A DNA stretch of 64,000 nt, taken from the NCBI RefSeq assembly GCF_001583695.1, contig NZ_LOBC01000022.1, positions 1-64,000 of the forward strand, written 5' to 3'. Position numbers and translations under genes: made by a program. A model generated the notes under the pieces. That model had not been told where the DNA came from. It worked only from the letters and a program-made list of their open reading frames with translations, and ran no database searches. The first letter of the stretch is position 1; the number at the start of each line of letters is the position of its first letter. Below, in pieces: positions 36,146 to 45,554 of the stretch. Origin of the DNA: Bacillus wiedmannii (GTDB taxonomy: Bacteria > Bacillota > Bacilli > Bacillales > Bacillaceae_G).

Positions 36146-36628
36146 TTATTCCCCAAGTACCTTCTCAATCTCAACCTCTAAATCCACCGGCTTCGTTTGC
36201 GGCGCAAAACGCCCTACTACTTTCCCGTCTTTTCCGATTAGAAACTTAGTAAAGTTCCATTTCACTGCTTTCATACCGAGTAAACCTGGTGCTTGTTCTG
36301 TCATGTATGTATACAGAGGATGAGCCTTGTCACCTTTTACATCAACCTTTGAAAACATCGGGAAATTTACACCGTAGTTTAACTCACAAAAACTAGTAAT
36401 ATCTGCTTCTGTACCTGGTTCTTGTCCTCCGAATTGGTTACAAGGGAAACCGAGTATTTCTAGTCCTTTGTCTTTATATTTATCATATACTTCTTGTAAC
36501 CCTTTATATTGCGGTGTAAAACCACACTTGCTAGCTACATTTACAATAAGAAGTGCTTTTCCTTCGTAATCTTTTAACGATTTATCTTCTCCTGTTATCG
36601 TTTTAGCTGAAAAATCATAAACTGTCAT
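36146..36628 (-). CDS. bsaA: glutathione/thioredoxin-type peroxidase BsaA
   Basis: A 160-residue thioredoxin-fold peroxidase of the GPx family. The Cys active site is in NVASKCGFTPQY, the Gln in FPCNQFGGQEPGT, and the Trp in VKWNFTKFLIG. It removes hydroperoxides, most likely with thioredoxin, since Bacillus lacks glutathione. ATG at 36628 gives the usual 160 residues and has AGAGGGG 8 nt upstream; the upstream start has none. Confidence 0.93.
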   Translation of the reverse strand: MTVYDFSAKTITGEDKSLKDYEGKALLIVNVASKCGFTPQYKGLQEVYDKYKDKGLEILGFPCNQFGGQEPGTEADITSFCELNYGVNFPMFSKVDVKGDKAHPLYTYMTEQAPGLLGMKAVKWNFTKFLIGKDGKVVGRFAPQTKPVDLEVEIEKVLGE

Positions 36629-36852
36629 TTTCCTTACCCCTCTCTTCACTATCATTCTATGTTTATACTATACTACATTCATGAATATACAGCTCTTATT
36701 ACGTACTTATAAGCTATAATGATAGCGCTTTATTTCCGTTCGGAAATTCGACACAGACTACTAGACTTTTATGATGGAAAGTTTTACAATTGAATTGTGA
36801 ACAAAATGTGACAGTTTGTATTCCATTATAAAAGAAAAGGATGGTGTTCATT

Positions 36853-37062
36853 ATGAAAACTGCACAACATGAAACAATTTCAAATCGCGAGTTTTATTTC
36901 GTAATATATATGATGTTATTGTATGTTACTGGCTGGGTAATCGATGTAAATGGTTTATTTTTAAGCTCCTACTTTAATTTAGCAGGAGAGATTATGCTTC
37001 CAATCGTTGGTGGCATAGTTGGACTGTTCGTTATGTCTATCAATAAAGAACAAACGAAATAA
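36853..37062 (+). CDS. small two-helix membrane protein
   Basis: A 69-residue protein (starts MKTAQHETISNREFYF) with hydrophobic helices about 17-35 and 44-63. AAGGATGGTG lies 6 nt before the chosen ATG. Followed by a strong terminator, so monocistronic. Function unknown. Confidence 0.65.
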   Translation: MKTAQHETISNREFYFVIYMMLLYVTGWVIDVNGLFLSSYFNLAGEIMLPIVGGIVGLFVMSINKEQTK

Positions 37063-37071
37063 CAACACTTT

Positions 37072-37109
37072 AAAAAGGCAGAAGACGAGCTTTCGTTTTC
37101 TGCCTTTTT
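37072..37109 (+). terminator. terminator after the small membrane protein
   Basis: AAAAAGGCAGA pairs with TCTGCCTTTTT around an inner partial stem. Confidence 0.85.
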
Positions 37110-37157
37110 CTATTTTAGCGTATAATAGAAACATACAGTAACTAAGGAGTGGTAACG

Positions 37158-38129
37158 ATGAAAAAAGTAGAGCAATTATCTTCACACCTATATCTTATTG
37201 ATGATTTTGATTTACAACACAATGAACGAACTGGTACGTACGTTTTATTAGGTGACGATATTACTTTAATTGAAACTTGTGCAGCCCCTTCTCTTCCGTA
37301 TATTTTAGATGGCTTACAACAATTACATATTGATTTATACGATGTAAAAAACATTATCGTTACACATGTTCATTTAGATCACGCCGGGGCTGCTGGTTTA
37401 ATGATGGAAAAGTGTCCAAACGCTACTTTATATGTGCATTCTCGCGGTGCTCGTCATATGATTGACCCAACAAAACTCATTTTAGGCGCAAAAGCTGTAT
37501 ACAAAGAAGATTTCGATAAACTATTTGATCCAATTCTTCCTATAGAAGAAAAACGTGTTCGTATTGTACAAAATGGTGATACGTTAAAAATTGCCGAAGA
37601 CCGTACACTTACATTTTACGATACACCGGGACATGCTAAGCACCATATTAGCATTCACGATTCATTAACAAATGGCATTTTTACTGGCGATACAATAGGA
37701 ATTTACTATAGAGAACTCGCAGACCTTGGTGTAGAACTATATCTACCATCAACGTCCCCTTCACAATTCCAACCAGATGCGATGATTGCTTCTAAAAATC
37801 ATATTCAAAGTATGAATGTAGATACTATTTATTTCGGCCATTACGGTGCATCATCCAATGTTACAGAAGTATATAACCAACTGGAACATTGGTTACCTAT
37901 TTTCGTTCATACTGGTAAAGAGGTCTTTGAACAGTATAATGATTTCGATGAAGCGACTAAAGCTTTACAAACTATATTAATGGATAAGATCTCTTCTCAC
38001 CTTACAAAGGTAAACGTTCCATCAGATCATTCCGTTTATAACATTTTATATCTAGATATAGAAATTAGCGCTATGGGCATTATTGATTATTTCACGAAAC
38101 AAAAAAAAGCAAACTCCACTATTAAATAA
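37158..38129 (+). CDS. MBL-fold metallo-hydrolase
   Basis: A 323-residue metallo-beta-lactamase fold protein. It has HVHLDHAGAAG (metal ligands), a later His in DTPGHAKHH and Asp in FTGDTIG, with a final His in YFGHYGASS. ATG at 37158 is 8 nt after AAGGAG; the GTG 9 nt upstream overlaps the site. It could be a hydrolase of thioesters or lactones; specificity cannot be told. Confidence 0.9.
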   Translation: MKKVEQLSSHLYLIDDFDLQHNERTGTYVLLGDDITLIETCAAPSLPYILDGLQQLHIDLYDVKNIIVTHVHLDHAGAAGLMMEKCPNATLYVHSRGARHMIDPTKLILGAKAVYKEDFDKLFDPILPIEEKRVRIVQNGDTLKIAEDRTLTFYDTPGHAKHHISIHDSLTNGIFTGDTIGIYYRELADLGVELYLPSTSPSQFQPDAMIASKNHIQSMNVDTIYFGHYGASSNVTEVYNQLEHWLPIFVHTGKEVFEQYNDFDEATKALQTILMDKISSHLTKVNVPSDHSVYNILYLDIEISAMGIIDYFTKQKKANSTIK

Positions 38130-38133
38130 CCGT

Positions 38134-38181
38134 AAAAGAAGAGATATACAACGGTAGTTATTGTATATCTCTTCTTTTTTT
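38134..38181 (+). terminator. terminator after the MBL-fold gene
   Basis: A 17-bp perfect stem (AAAGAAGAGATATACAA and complement) followed by a T run. Confidence 0.9.
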
Positions 38182-38214
38182 GAATATATTTTGAGTAAAG
38201 GATGGTGGAATGTA

Positions 38215-38649
38215 ATGCAAAAAGTGATGCTATATCTCTGCTTTACCTTATTTATCGTCTTATTATTATTTGTCGGGGTAAAAATTCAATTTTATTTAGA
38301 TACAGATGCACAGGTGAATTTTAACGTTTATCCAAGATTATTCTACTTTACACTCTTCCCTCTTATAGTTGGCATTTTATTACGATTCCTTCAATCCATT
38401 AATCGCGAAACAAGTAAACAAAACTGGCGCTTTCAACCGGATAAATTTATCGCTATTACTGTGCCTACGTTATTCATTTCCTTTTCTCCAGCTCTACTCT
38501 TTTCACCAGTTGGTGCATACCTACCTTATTTAACTAATATTATTCTTATAAATACTACTTTTGTTACGATAATTAGTTTAATAGCTGGTTATTCCCTTTT
38601 AGATTGTTTTATACAAAAAGATACTGCAAATATGAAAAGATATAATTGA
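38215..38649 (+). CDS. hypothetical four-helix membrane protein
   Basis: A 144-residue protein (starts MQKVMLYLCF) with four hydrophobic segments. An upstream frame extends into the preceding terminator and is rejected as start; GGTGG lies 6 nt before the ATG at 38215. No family is recognised. Confidence 0.65.
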   Translation: MQKVMLYLCFTLFIVLLLFVGVKIQFYLDTDAQVNFNVYPRLFYFTLFPLIVGILLRFLQSINRETSKQNWRFQPDKFIAITVPTLFISFSPALLFSPVGAYLPYLTNIILINTTFVTIISLIAGYSLLDCFIQKDTANMKRYN

Positions 38650-38841
38650 TGACCAATTCTTAAATGTCGTTGGTTACGACGGTCTGCTGTAAATAAATCT
38701 GGCACCGCACCATTAAATCGTTTTATTTATAAGTGCGATACTACTTGTAAAATTCACTATACATGCGGCAAGGAAATTTATGTTAAACTAAAGAAAATCG
38801 TGTACTAAGTCCCATGACACTTCAACTAAGGAAGAATTGTT

Positions 38842-39087
38842 ATGTATAGATTTTTTGGATTCTCGTGTCTAACGTCTCTCGCAAGTATATGTTCTTTCTT
38901 TATTTTAAGAGGGCCGCATGCAAGTTTAACTTTAATTATTACGATTCTAGCTATACTTTCATTACTCGGTATTATTTTTGCAATCGCATCAAAGAATTGG
39001 TTATTCGGAATAGTTGGTACAGCATTAAATGGAGTAATACTAGTATTTGTATATTTCTTATCGCTAGCAAAAGGAATAGGTGGTTAA
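38842..39087 (+). CDS. small membrane protein
   Basis: An 81-residue protein with three hydrophobic helices (about 5-22, 30-48, 55-77), preceded by AAGGAAG. It is followed by a bidirectional terminator. Function unknown. Confidence 0.6.
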   Translation: MYRFFGFSCLTSLASICSFFILRGPHASLTLIITILAILSLLGIIFAIASKNWLFGIVGTALNGVILVFVYFLSLAKGIGG

Positions 39088-39107
39088 TATATTTACGTTT
39101 CAATAAG

Positions 39108-39138
39108 AAAAGCTCACAGCTTAGGCTATGAGCTTTTT
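39108..39138. terminator. bidirectional terminator between small membrane protein and anti-sigma gene
   Basis: AAAGCTCA pairs with TGAGCTTT and an inner AGC/GCT pair; A and T runs flank it. Confidence 0.8.
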
Positions 39139-39140
39139 AT

Positions 39141-39821
39141 TTATCGCACTTTTTCATCTACATACTCCATAAACTGCTCTGCTTTCATAAATCTTTCTTT
39201 GTACGCCTCAGGTATATCTTCTACTTTTATTCCACCAGTTGATTTAGTCTTCACTCGTACTATTTCATGTGTCATTAAAGCTTCCATATAGCGATCAAAC
39301 TCTTCTTGTGTTAATACTTCTTTACTAGATTTATGACCATTTAATTTATCAAAGTATGGTTGAAGGCTCATACTTAAATTTTTCATTTCTTCTCTTTTTC
39401 CTAGTGATAATTGATCATAATCAATATTACCGTTCGAATCCCCGTACTCAAGTTTTGCATTTGTTAATTTCTTTAGTTCTGTTGTAAACTCTTCATATTC
39501 CTTCGCACCCATTTCATCTTTCGCTTCTGATAATTTTGCATTAAAACGCATATACGCTTCTAATGTCATTGCTCCAGCATGTTTTTTTAAGTTCTCAAAA
39601 GATCCGTATATACCATCCGCCATAATACATTGGTAAGCAAAACCAGTCGTTGGGATTAAAAATACTGCTGCAAGCACTCCTGCAATAAGTCGCTTCTTCC
39701 TTTTGTTACCCCCGCGATTCATTTTAATCTGAACAATTACTTTTTCTTTTAACTCCGGCGGGGCAACAATCCCCTTCGCTTCTTCTTGTATAGATTCTCT
39801 AACTCTACAATCTAAGCTCAT
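39141..39821 (-). CDS. probable anti-sigma factor, membrane-anchored
   Basis: A 226-residue protein: a cytoplasmic N-terminus (about 45 residues), one helix (about 46-64, LIAGVLAAVFLIPTTGFAY) and an extracytoplasmic part rich in Lys and Glu with no known motif. It overlaps the ECF sigma gene by 4 nt and probably inhibits that sigma factor at the membrane. This is inference from gene order and topology. Confidence 0.75.
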   Translation of the reverse strand: MSLDCRVRESIQEEAKGIVAPPELKEKVIVQIKMNRGGNKRKKRLIAGVLAAVFLIPTTGFAYQCIMADGIYGSFENLKKHAGAMTLEAYMRFNAKLSEAKDEMGAKEYEEFTTELKKLTNAKLEYGDSNGNIDYDQLSLGKREEMKNLSMSLQPYFDKLNGHKSSKEVLTQEEFDRYMEALMTHEIVRVKTKSTGGIKVEDIPEAYKERFMKAEQFMEYVDEKVR

Positions 39822-40396
39822 TTCACATTCCCTACCTCTCCTAAAAAGATTTCTTCTATTTGTTCTTTTTGGCGTAGTTTCTTTAATGCCGCATGAATTC
39901 TAGACTTAACTGTACCGATTGGAATATGCAATATTTGTGCTACTTCTTCTTGTGAATAATCGTGTAAGTATCTTAAGATAATAACTTGTTTCAATTTATA
40001 CGGTAACTTATGAATGAGTTCGATTAATTTTTGATTTGATATTTTACTTATAACATCGTTAGAAAAATCAATTTGTATTGGTTTTCTTTGCTCTTCTGCT
40101 TTTTTTACAATTCGCAGTCGCATCCACCTCTTTCTTCTATAAGAATGAATTTGTTTAATTGCAAGTCCAATTAGCCAAGGACGAAATGGCTTCTCGATAT
40201 CATATTTACGAAGCGATTCATATAGTTGTATGTATATTTCCTGAACGATATCATCTACATCCGTTTTATCTTCTATTAAAAAATGTGCTGTTTTATATAC
40301 TTCTTGAATCGTTTTATCATACAATTCGCTATATGCTTCTTTATTGCCTGATAAAGTTAATTGGATTAAATCTGAATACAATGTTTCATCCTTCAT
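39818..40396 (-). CDS. ECF-type RNA polymerase sigma factor
   Basis: A 192-residue sigma-70-family factor. Region 2 includes DVDDIVQEIYIQLYESL and FRPWLIGLAIKQIHSYRR; region 4 includes LPYKLKQVIILRYLHDYSQE and IPIGTVKSRIHAALKKLR. ATG at 40396 has GGAGG about 8 nt before it; a longer start overlaps that site. It pairs with the overlapping anti-sigma gene; regulon unknown. Confidence 0.92.
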   Translation of the reverse strand: MKDETLYSDLIQLTLSGNKEAYSELYDKTIQEVYKTAHFLIEDKTDVDDIVQEIYIQLYESLRKYDIEKPFRPWLIGLAIKQIHSYRRKRWMRLRIVKKAEEQRKPIQIDFSNDVISKISNQKLIELIHKLPYKLKQVIILRYLHDYSQEEVAQILHIPIGTVKSRIHAALKKLRQKEQIEEIFLGEVGNVK

Positions 40397-40603
40397 GTAC
40401 CTTCCCTCCCTTGTCATACACTATATATTGGCAAGTAATTGATGTTTCGTTCGATTTTCCCAAACAGTTTTTTATATAAATTAATATAATGATTCAATGA
40501 GTTCATAAGCTTCACTTATAACCTTGCATAACTATTATATAATTTTCCAATTTCTAATGAAGACTTAAAATGATTTATATAGTTAAATTTAGGAGGATAT
40601 ATG

Positions 40604-41590
40604 ATGAAAGCTATCGTTGTAACGTCGTTCGGTGGTCCTGAAGTGATGAAATATACAGATGTGGATATGCCGGCTATTTCAGAAGATCAAGTTTTGATTC
40701 GCGTTGTTGCTACTAGTATAAATTTCGCCGATATTAAATCCCGTTATGGTAAAAAAGGAAATACAGCACTACCTTTTATACCAGGGATAGATGCCGCTGG
40801 TATTGTAGAACGTGTCGGTTCTCAAGTGAAAAATATTTATCCTGGACAACGTGTCATTGCTTTTCCTCAAAATGGATCTTACGCAGAATACGTTGTCGCA
40901 AACGAAAACCTTACTTTCGTTTTACCTGATAACGTCGATTTTCAAACTGCAGCTGCTTGTCCGATTGTATCTTTTACAAGCTATAATTTACTCGCAAATG
41001 TTGCAAAGCTTCAACAAGGTGAGTCTGTACTCATTCATGCAGCGGCTGGTGGAATTGGTACGACAGCAATTCAACTTGCTAAACTATTAGGGGCTGGAAC
41101 AATTATCGGTACTGTTGGAAATGAAGCGAAAGGTAAAATCGCTTTAGATGCTGGAGCTGATTATGTTATTTGTCATCAAGATGAGGGTTTTGTAGAGAAA
41201 ATCAATGCGCTGACAAATGGCGAAGGGGTCGATGTAATTTTAGATTCTATTTCTGGAACGGTTTCGGAAAGAAGTTTAAAATGTCTTGCTTATTACGGTC
41301 GCCTCGTTCATTTCGGTAATGCAAGCGGTGAAATTGGTAACTTTCAAACGAAAGATTTACACGCAAGTTGCCGCTCTATACTCGGTTTTAGCTTCGGCAC
41401 TACACGAAAAAAACGTCCTGAACTCCTCCAAGAAACTGCAAATGAAGTTTTCCGCTATTTGCGTGACGGAAGTTTACAAATTAAAGCCACGAAATCTTTT
41501 CCACTTCAAGATGCAGGGAAAGCACATGAATGGGTCGAAAGTAGAAAAAGTACAGGGAAAGTAATACTAACTGTTCAGTCCTCTTCCTGA
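40604..41590 (+). CDS. zinc-independent quinone oxidoreductase (MDR superfamily)
   Basis: A 328-residue medium-chain reductase/dehydrogenase of quinone oxidoreductase type. N-terminal catalytic fold; NADP-binding motif HAAAGGIGTTAIQLAKLLGAGT about residue 145; VDVILDSISG. No zinc-ligand Cys/His sets. AGGAGG lies 7 nt before this ATG (an ATG 3 nt earlier is possible). Probably detoxifies quinones or enones. Confidence 0.88.
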   Translation: MKAIVVTSFGGPEVMKYTDVDMPAISEDQVLIRVVATSINFADIKSRYGKKGNTALPFIPGIDAAGIVERVGSQVKNIYPGQRVIAFPQNGSYAEYVVANENLTFVLPDNVDFQTAAACPIVSFTSYNLLANVAKLQQGESVLIHAAAGGIGTTAIQLAKLLGAGTIIGTVGNEAKGKIALDAGADYVICHQDEGFVEKINALTNGEGVDVILDSISGTVSERSLKCLAYYGRLVHFGNASGEIGNFQTKDLHASCRSILGFSFGTTRKKRPELLQETANEVFRYLRDGSLQIKATKSFPLQDAGKAHEWVESRKSTGKVILTVQSSS

Positions 41591-41619
41591 AATGAATACT
41601 TGAAACCGAGGTGTCATTC

Positions 41620-42258
41620 ATGGGATCACGAATTATGCATGCTATTATCGCTAACAGGATTGCCGAGAAATTATCTATTCAAGATAAAACTTCTTTCATA
41701 CTTGGAGGTGTGGCCCCTGATGCGGTTCATTCAGCAGAAGAAAAAGGAACTTCACACTTTTACGCTGGCACAACGAAAAACTATACGAGAAGGATAGATT
41801 TCAATTCTTTTTTTCAAAAATATAAAGCTCATATGGATTCCCCTTTTCTTCTTGGCTATTACACCCATCTCATTGCCGATGACAATTGGCTAAGTGGCTT
41901 TTTTCTACCATGGCTAAAAAATAGAATAGAAAATGACGAAACGATCGCACCTATGTACTATAACGATTTTAAATTGTTAAATGCAAAGTTGCTTCATCAT
42001 TACGATACAGAACAGCAGCTCTTCTCTCTTCTCAACCAAGAGGCTCACATTGTGGATATTGAAGAAGTTTCTAAAGAAAACATATTAGCTTTTCGGAAGT
42101 ATCTTTTTGAAGATATGTTGTATCCGGAGCAACATTTGCATGAAGACTTACAAGTATTTACGTTTAATCAAATCATTGGTTATATTGAGACAGCTATTGA
42201 AAAAGGCGTATTTTATATTAATCAACTCTCTAATGAAAAATCCACTTCAAACATGTAA
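41620..42258 (+). CDS. zinc-dependent phospholipase C-like/HD-type hypothetical protein
   Basis: A 212-residue cytosolic protein (starts MGSRIMHAIIANRIAEKL). His and Asp positions (MHAI, GGVAPDAVHS, SHFY, YTHLIADDNW) resemble those of zinc-dependent phospholipase C-like proteins, so a metal-dependent hydrolase is likely. ATG at 41620 is 6 nt after GAGGTG. Terminator follows. Confidence 0.7.
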   Translation: MGSRIMHAIIANRIAEKLSIQDKTSFILGGVAPDAVHSAEEKGTSHFYAGTTKNYTRRIDFNSFFQKYKAHMDSPFLLGYYTHLIADDNWLSGFFLPWLKNRIENDETIAPMYYNDFKLLNAKLLHHYDTEQQLFSLLNQEAHIVDIEEVSKENILAFRKYLFEDMLYPEQHLHEDLQVFTFNQIIGYIETAIEKGVFYINQLSNEKSTSNM

Positions 42259-42288
42259 TCCCCCTCAATATATTTGAGGGGGATTTTC
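42255..42288. terminator. bidirectional terminator
   Basis: AATCCCCCTCAA pairs perfectly with TTGAGGGGGATT around a 5-nt loop; T run after it. It sits between convergent genes. Confidence 0.9.
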
Positions 42289-42302
42289 ACATAGCAATAT
42301 TA

Positions 42303-42686
42303 TTATTTGTTCTTTTCCATAACCGCAAAATAATTGCCTTCACTATCAGCAAAGTTAAATACTTTACCAGAAGGTATAGTTACCATTTCACCAACAGTAA
42401 CATTTTTATTTTTTAAATCTGTATATAATTGATCAAGATTTTCTGAGAAGAACATTAAAGATGGTGTACCAAGATTTAATTCTGGGCTCATCTTAGAAAT
42501 AACTTCTTTGTTATGTAGTATGATACTCGTTTCTGCACCGTTAGTCGGAGCGATTTCAATCCATCTCATTCCTTGCTTGTTATCTTCCTCTGCAACTACA
42601 TGAAACCCTACCTTTTCCGTCCAAAAATTTACTGCCTCATCTTGATTATTTACATACAACATAATTTGTCCAACTTTATGGATCAT
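42303..42686 (-). CDS. VOC-family protein (glyoxalase/dioxygenase-like)
   Basis: A 127-residue single VOC fold protein: KVGQIMLYVNNQDEAVNFWT at the start, an internal MRWIEIAP and the end NYFAVMEKNK. Roles vary (lyase, dioxygenase, resistance); not determined. GGGGG lies 7 nt before the ATG. Confidence 0.88.
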   Translation of the reverse strand: MIHKVGQIMLYVNNQDEAVNFWTEKVGFHVVAEEDNKQGMRWIEIAPTNGAETSIILHNKEVISKMSPELNLGTPSLMFFSENLDQLYTDLKNKNVTVGEMVTIPSGKVFNFADSEGNYFAVMEKNK

Positions 42687-42756
42687 TTCATTTCCCCCTA
42701 ATGGTTTTTATATTCTATGTAGGTTTCTACAGGTGCTACCGTTATTCCTTTTGAAT

Positions 42757-43551
42757 TTATATGTACTTCTTTGCAAAATTTATCGACTGACTCATCCCAT
42801 CCAATTCGTCAAAGTAATCATTTCTTTCAATCATGTTATATCCGTCGAATCTAATTTCATCTAATACCTTGAAGAATATATCGAAATCCACTTCACCATT
42901 TCCTGCTGCTACTTCTATATACTTACTCGAACTATCACTTTTTACTTCTTTACAATCTTTAATATGAGTTTGTACTATATAATCTTTTAATAGTAATAAA
43001 CCTTCTACCGGATTTTCATTTACATTACTTATTAAATTTGCTGGGTCAAAGTTAACCGCTAGTCCTTTTGAATTTATATTTTCTAAAAATCTTTTTAACA
43101 CTATCGCTTTTTCAGAACCAGTCTCAATTGCAAAAACCCCTCCAAATTTGAGTGCTAATTCCCCTATCTCATAACAAACTTGTTCCATTTTATTATAATA
43201 CTCACTTTTTTCATCATCTGGAATTCCCCCGATATGAGCTGTTATTATCTTTGCTCCTAGCTCCAAACCTCTGTCAGTAATGTATTTAAACTGATCTATT
43301 TCACTGTCAACTTCCGTTCCCACAATTCCATTTTCTCCAAAGCTAATTGCTAATGATGGAACCTTTATTCCATTAAAAGATAAGCTTTTCTTTAAAGTAT
43401 TCCATTCTACCCTTGGAATATTAGCTAAGTTGAAGTTCTTATTCATAGCATATAATTGAATACATTCTACATTCCATTCTCTCGCCTTATTTATTCCTTC
43501 ATTTACTTCAATATGTTTCGTATTTAAAAACATTCCTAATTTCCTATCCAT
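42757..43551 (-). CDS. sugar phosphate isomerase/epimerase-like protein
   Basis: A 264-residue TIM-barrel protein of the xylose isomerase-like AP endonuclease fold. Metal-binding positions include HIGGIP, IETGS, VNFDPANL, QTHIKDCK and MIERNDYFDEL. It might epimerise keto-sugars; substrate unknown. Start follows AGAAGGT. Confidence 0.85.
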   Translation of the reverse strand: MDRKLGMFLNTKHIEVNEGINKAREWNVECIQLYAMNKNFNLANIPRVEWNTLKKSLSFNGIKVPSLAISFGENGIVGTEVDSEIDQFKYITDRGLELGAKIITAHIGGIPDDEKSEYYNKMEQVCYEIGELALKFGGVFAIETGSEKAIVLKRFLENINSKGLAVNFDPANLISNVNENPVEGLLLLKDYIVQTHIKDCKEVKSDSSSKYIEVAAGNGEVDFDIFFKVLDEIRFDGYNMIERNDYFDELDGMSQSINFAKKYI

Positions 43552-43703
43552 ATATGTACCTTCTTTTTATTATTTCGCATCAGTTTAATATTCGACTCTC
43601 TTTATATTACTTCCTTGTACAAAACTAAATGAGAAATAATTTACCTTTATCGATATTTCTTATAATATGGGTACATTTAAATTCCCTTTGTTATTGAATT
43701 ACA

Positions 43704-43738
43704 AACAAAAAAGACGTAACTACAAATAGTTACGTCTC
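43704..43738 (-). terminator. terminator of the RNA helicase gene
   Basis: AGACGTAACTA pairs with TAGTTACGTCT; T run on the minus strand side. Confidence 0.85.
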
Positions 43739-43747
43739 CCTAATTAT

Positions 43748-44917
43748 TTATCTAGGCTTTTTCTTCCCAGTAAATGCTGGTTTCTTTTTCTTTGGTGCTT
43801 TCGGTTTCGTTTCTACAAATGATCCGTTGAACATTTCTTGCTTTGTAAACACGATACCTAGTTTTTTTGCAAATTGAAGTAATTTACGCTCTTCTTGTTG
43901 TGTTACAAGAGAAACGACAGTTCCTTCTTTACCCATACGTCCTGTACGTCCTGAGCGGTGAATATATTGGTCTACTGTGTCTGGTAACTCCAAGTGGATT
44001 ACATGTGTTAAATCATCGATATCTATTCCACGTGCTGCAATATCAGTAGCAAGTAGAATTTCTAATTTCCCGCCGCGGAAAGCACGCATCGTTGCTTCAC
44101 GCTCTTGCTTACTTGCTTCTGCATGAAGAGCTGCTGCTTTCATTTTACGGAATTGCAATTTCTGAGTAATTTCATCTAAACGGAATGGGTCATTTAAGAA
44201 AGCAACTGCTTTTACATCGCCCATATGCATAATTCTTCTTACGTAATCATTTTTTTCGCGTCGCTCACAAATGATATACGTATGCTCAACTAAGCTTTTT
44301 GTCTCTGCACGTGTTATACGTACTAATTGTGGTTCAACTGCTAAATCACGTGCAGCATCTTCTGCCGCTTTTGTAATTGTCGCCGAGAAGAATACTAATT
44401 GACGATCTCGCATTGTAGACTTAATTACATCTTGTACTGCGCCCATCATCTTTTGTTTTACAATTTGATCAAACTCATCAAATACAATCGTTTTCACTTC
44501 ATGCATCTTTAGCTTTTTCATTCGAATTAATTCTAAAATACGTCCTGGTGAACCGACAATTACTCTCGGATGTTTCTTTAATTTTTCAACTTGGCGCTTA
44601 ATATCTGCACCACCAATTAAAGATGCCCCTGAAATTTCAGTCCCTGCTGTAAACTTTTGAACCTCTTCGTGAATTTGCATGACAAGCTCACGTGTTGGCG
44701 CTAAAACAACAACTTGTGGTTGTTTTACTTCAGGATTAATTTTATGTAAAAGGGGTAATAAGTACGCTAATGTTTTTCCTGTTCCAGTTGGAGATTCAGC
44801 TATAACGTCTTGTCCTTCTAAAATAGTTGGAATCGCTTGTTTTTGAATTTCAGTTAATTCTTTAAAACCAGCCTTCTCCCAAGCTTGTTGTAAAAATGGT
44901 TGCATATCTTTTATCAT
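43748..44917 (-). CDS. DEAD-box RNA helicase, YfmL-like
   Basis: A 389-residue DEAD-box-type helicase. Motifs: Q motif region EIQKQAIP, I SPTGTGKT, Ia PTRELVMQ, II DEFD in place of DEAD, III SAT, VI HRSGRTGR, and a Lys/Pro-rich C-terminal tail. Length and motif II replacement agree with B. subtilis YfmL (ribosome assembly, cold growth). That match is by memory. Confidence 0.9.
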   Translation of the reverse strand: MIKDMQPFLQQAWEKAGFKELTEIQKQAIPTILEGQDVIAESPTGTGKTLAYLLPLLHKINPEVKQPQVVVLAPTRELVMQIHEEVQKFTAGTEISGASLIGGADIKRQVEKLKKHPRVIVGSPGRILELIRMKKLKMHEVKTIVFDEFDQIVKQKMMGAVQDVIKSTMRDRQLVFFSATITKAAEDAARDLAVEPQLVRITRAETKSLVEHTYIICERREKNDYVRRIMHMGDVKAVAFLNDPFRLDEITQKLQFRKMKAAALHAEASKQEREATMRAFRGGKLEILLATDIAARGIDIDDLTHVIHLELPDTVDQYIHRSGRTGRMGKEGTVVSLVTQQEERKLLQFAKKLGIVFTKQEMFNGSFVETKPKAPKKKKPAFTGKKKPR

Positions 44918-44936
44918 TTGTTTTTCTCCTTTATCT

Positions 44937-45464
44937 CTATTTTTGAAGAAAATGTTGTATTGTTCGCACCGTTTCTATCATGTGTGAGATAACAGCTATT
45001 AAATCATCAACATGGTCTTCTGTAATCGCTTTTTGAAATAGAACCTCTACCTTATTATGATATGAAATCGCTTGCTTATTATATTCATATGAAATTTTCT
45101 GCGTAATCATTCTTTCTTTTCCCCATATAGAATGCATGAAAGGTTCAATTTCTTCACACACTACCTCTGGCTTTTCTATCGGGAATGAAAATGCTAACTT
45201 CATTTCACAACCTGGTGTAAATTGTGGTACTTCCAATATTTCACCAGACAAGTTCTTTGCATCTACAGATAGTGAAAATGTTGCTTTTACTACCGGTTCG
45301 AACGGTTCTGTTAATTGAAATGAAATATGGTATATACGACTTAATGAGGCAAGGTCCATCATGTCTTTTCGATCTGTTACAAGAATATCTCCATGTAAAT
45401 CAAAATCATAAACAGCACCTTCTACGATTACTTTTAAATTATCAAAAGCAGTTGGATCAAACAT
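44937..45464 (-). CDS. hypothetical cytosolic protein
   Basis: A 175-residue protein, starts MFDPTAFDNLKVIVEGAVYD, no membrane segment, no recognised domain. Its TTTGGAGG site sits immediately after a terminator of the fhs gene, so translation or readthrough there may be regulated. The ATG at 45464 is preferred over a start overlapping the SD. Confidence 0.7.
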   Translation of the reverse strand: MFDPTAFDNLKVIVEGAVYDFDLHGDILVTDRKDMMDLASLSRIYHISFQLTEPFEPVVKATFSLSVDAKNLSGEILEVPQFTPGCEMKLAFSFPIEKPEVVCEEIEPFMHSIWGKERMITQKISYEYNKQAISYHNKVEVLFQKAITEDHVDDLIAVISHMIETVRTIQHFLQK

Positions 45465-45474
45465 AATTTCCTCC

Positions 45475-45506
45475 AAAAAACAGGCGCCTTTCGATGGAAA
45501 GGCGCC
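45475..45506 (-). terminator. terminator of fhs, T run abutting the next gene's binding site
   Basis: GGCGCCTTTC pairs perfectly with GAAAGGCGCC around GATG; on the minus strand TGTTTTTTGGAGG follows, so the T tract runs directly into the ribosome binding site of the downstream gene. Confidence 0.85.
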
Positions 45507-45554
45507 ACTTGATGTATATATAGTTTACAGATAAACGAGATGAATTACAACCTT

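Noticed and set aside
40397-40460. ECF autoregulatory promoter upstream of the sigma factor gene
   Set aside because: A CGAAACA-like -35 is visible on the minus strand, but no convincing -10 at the right distance.
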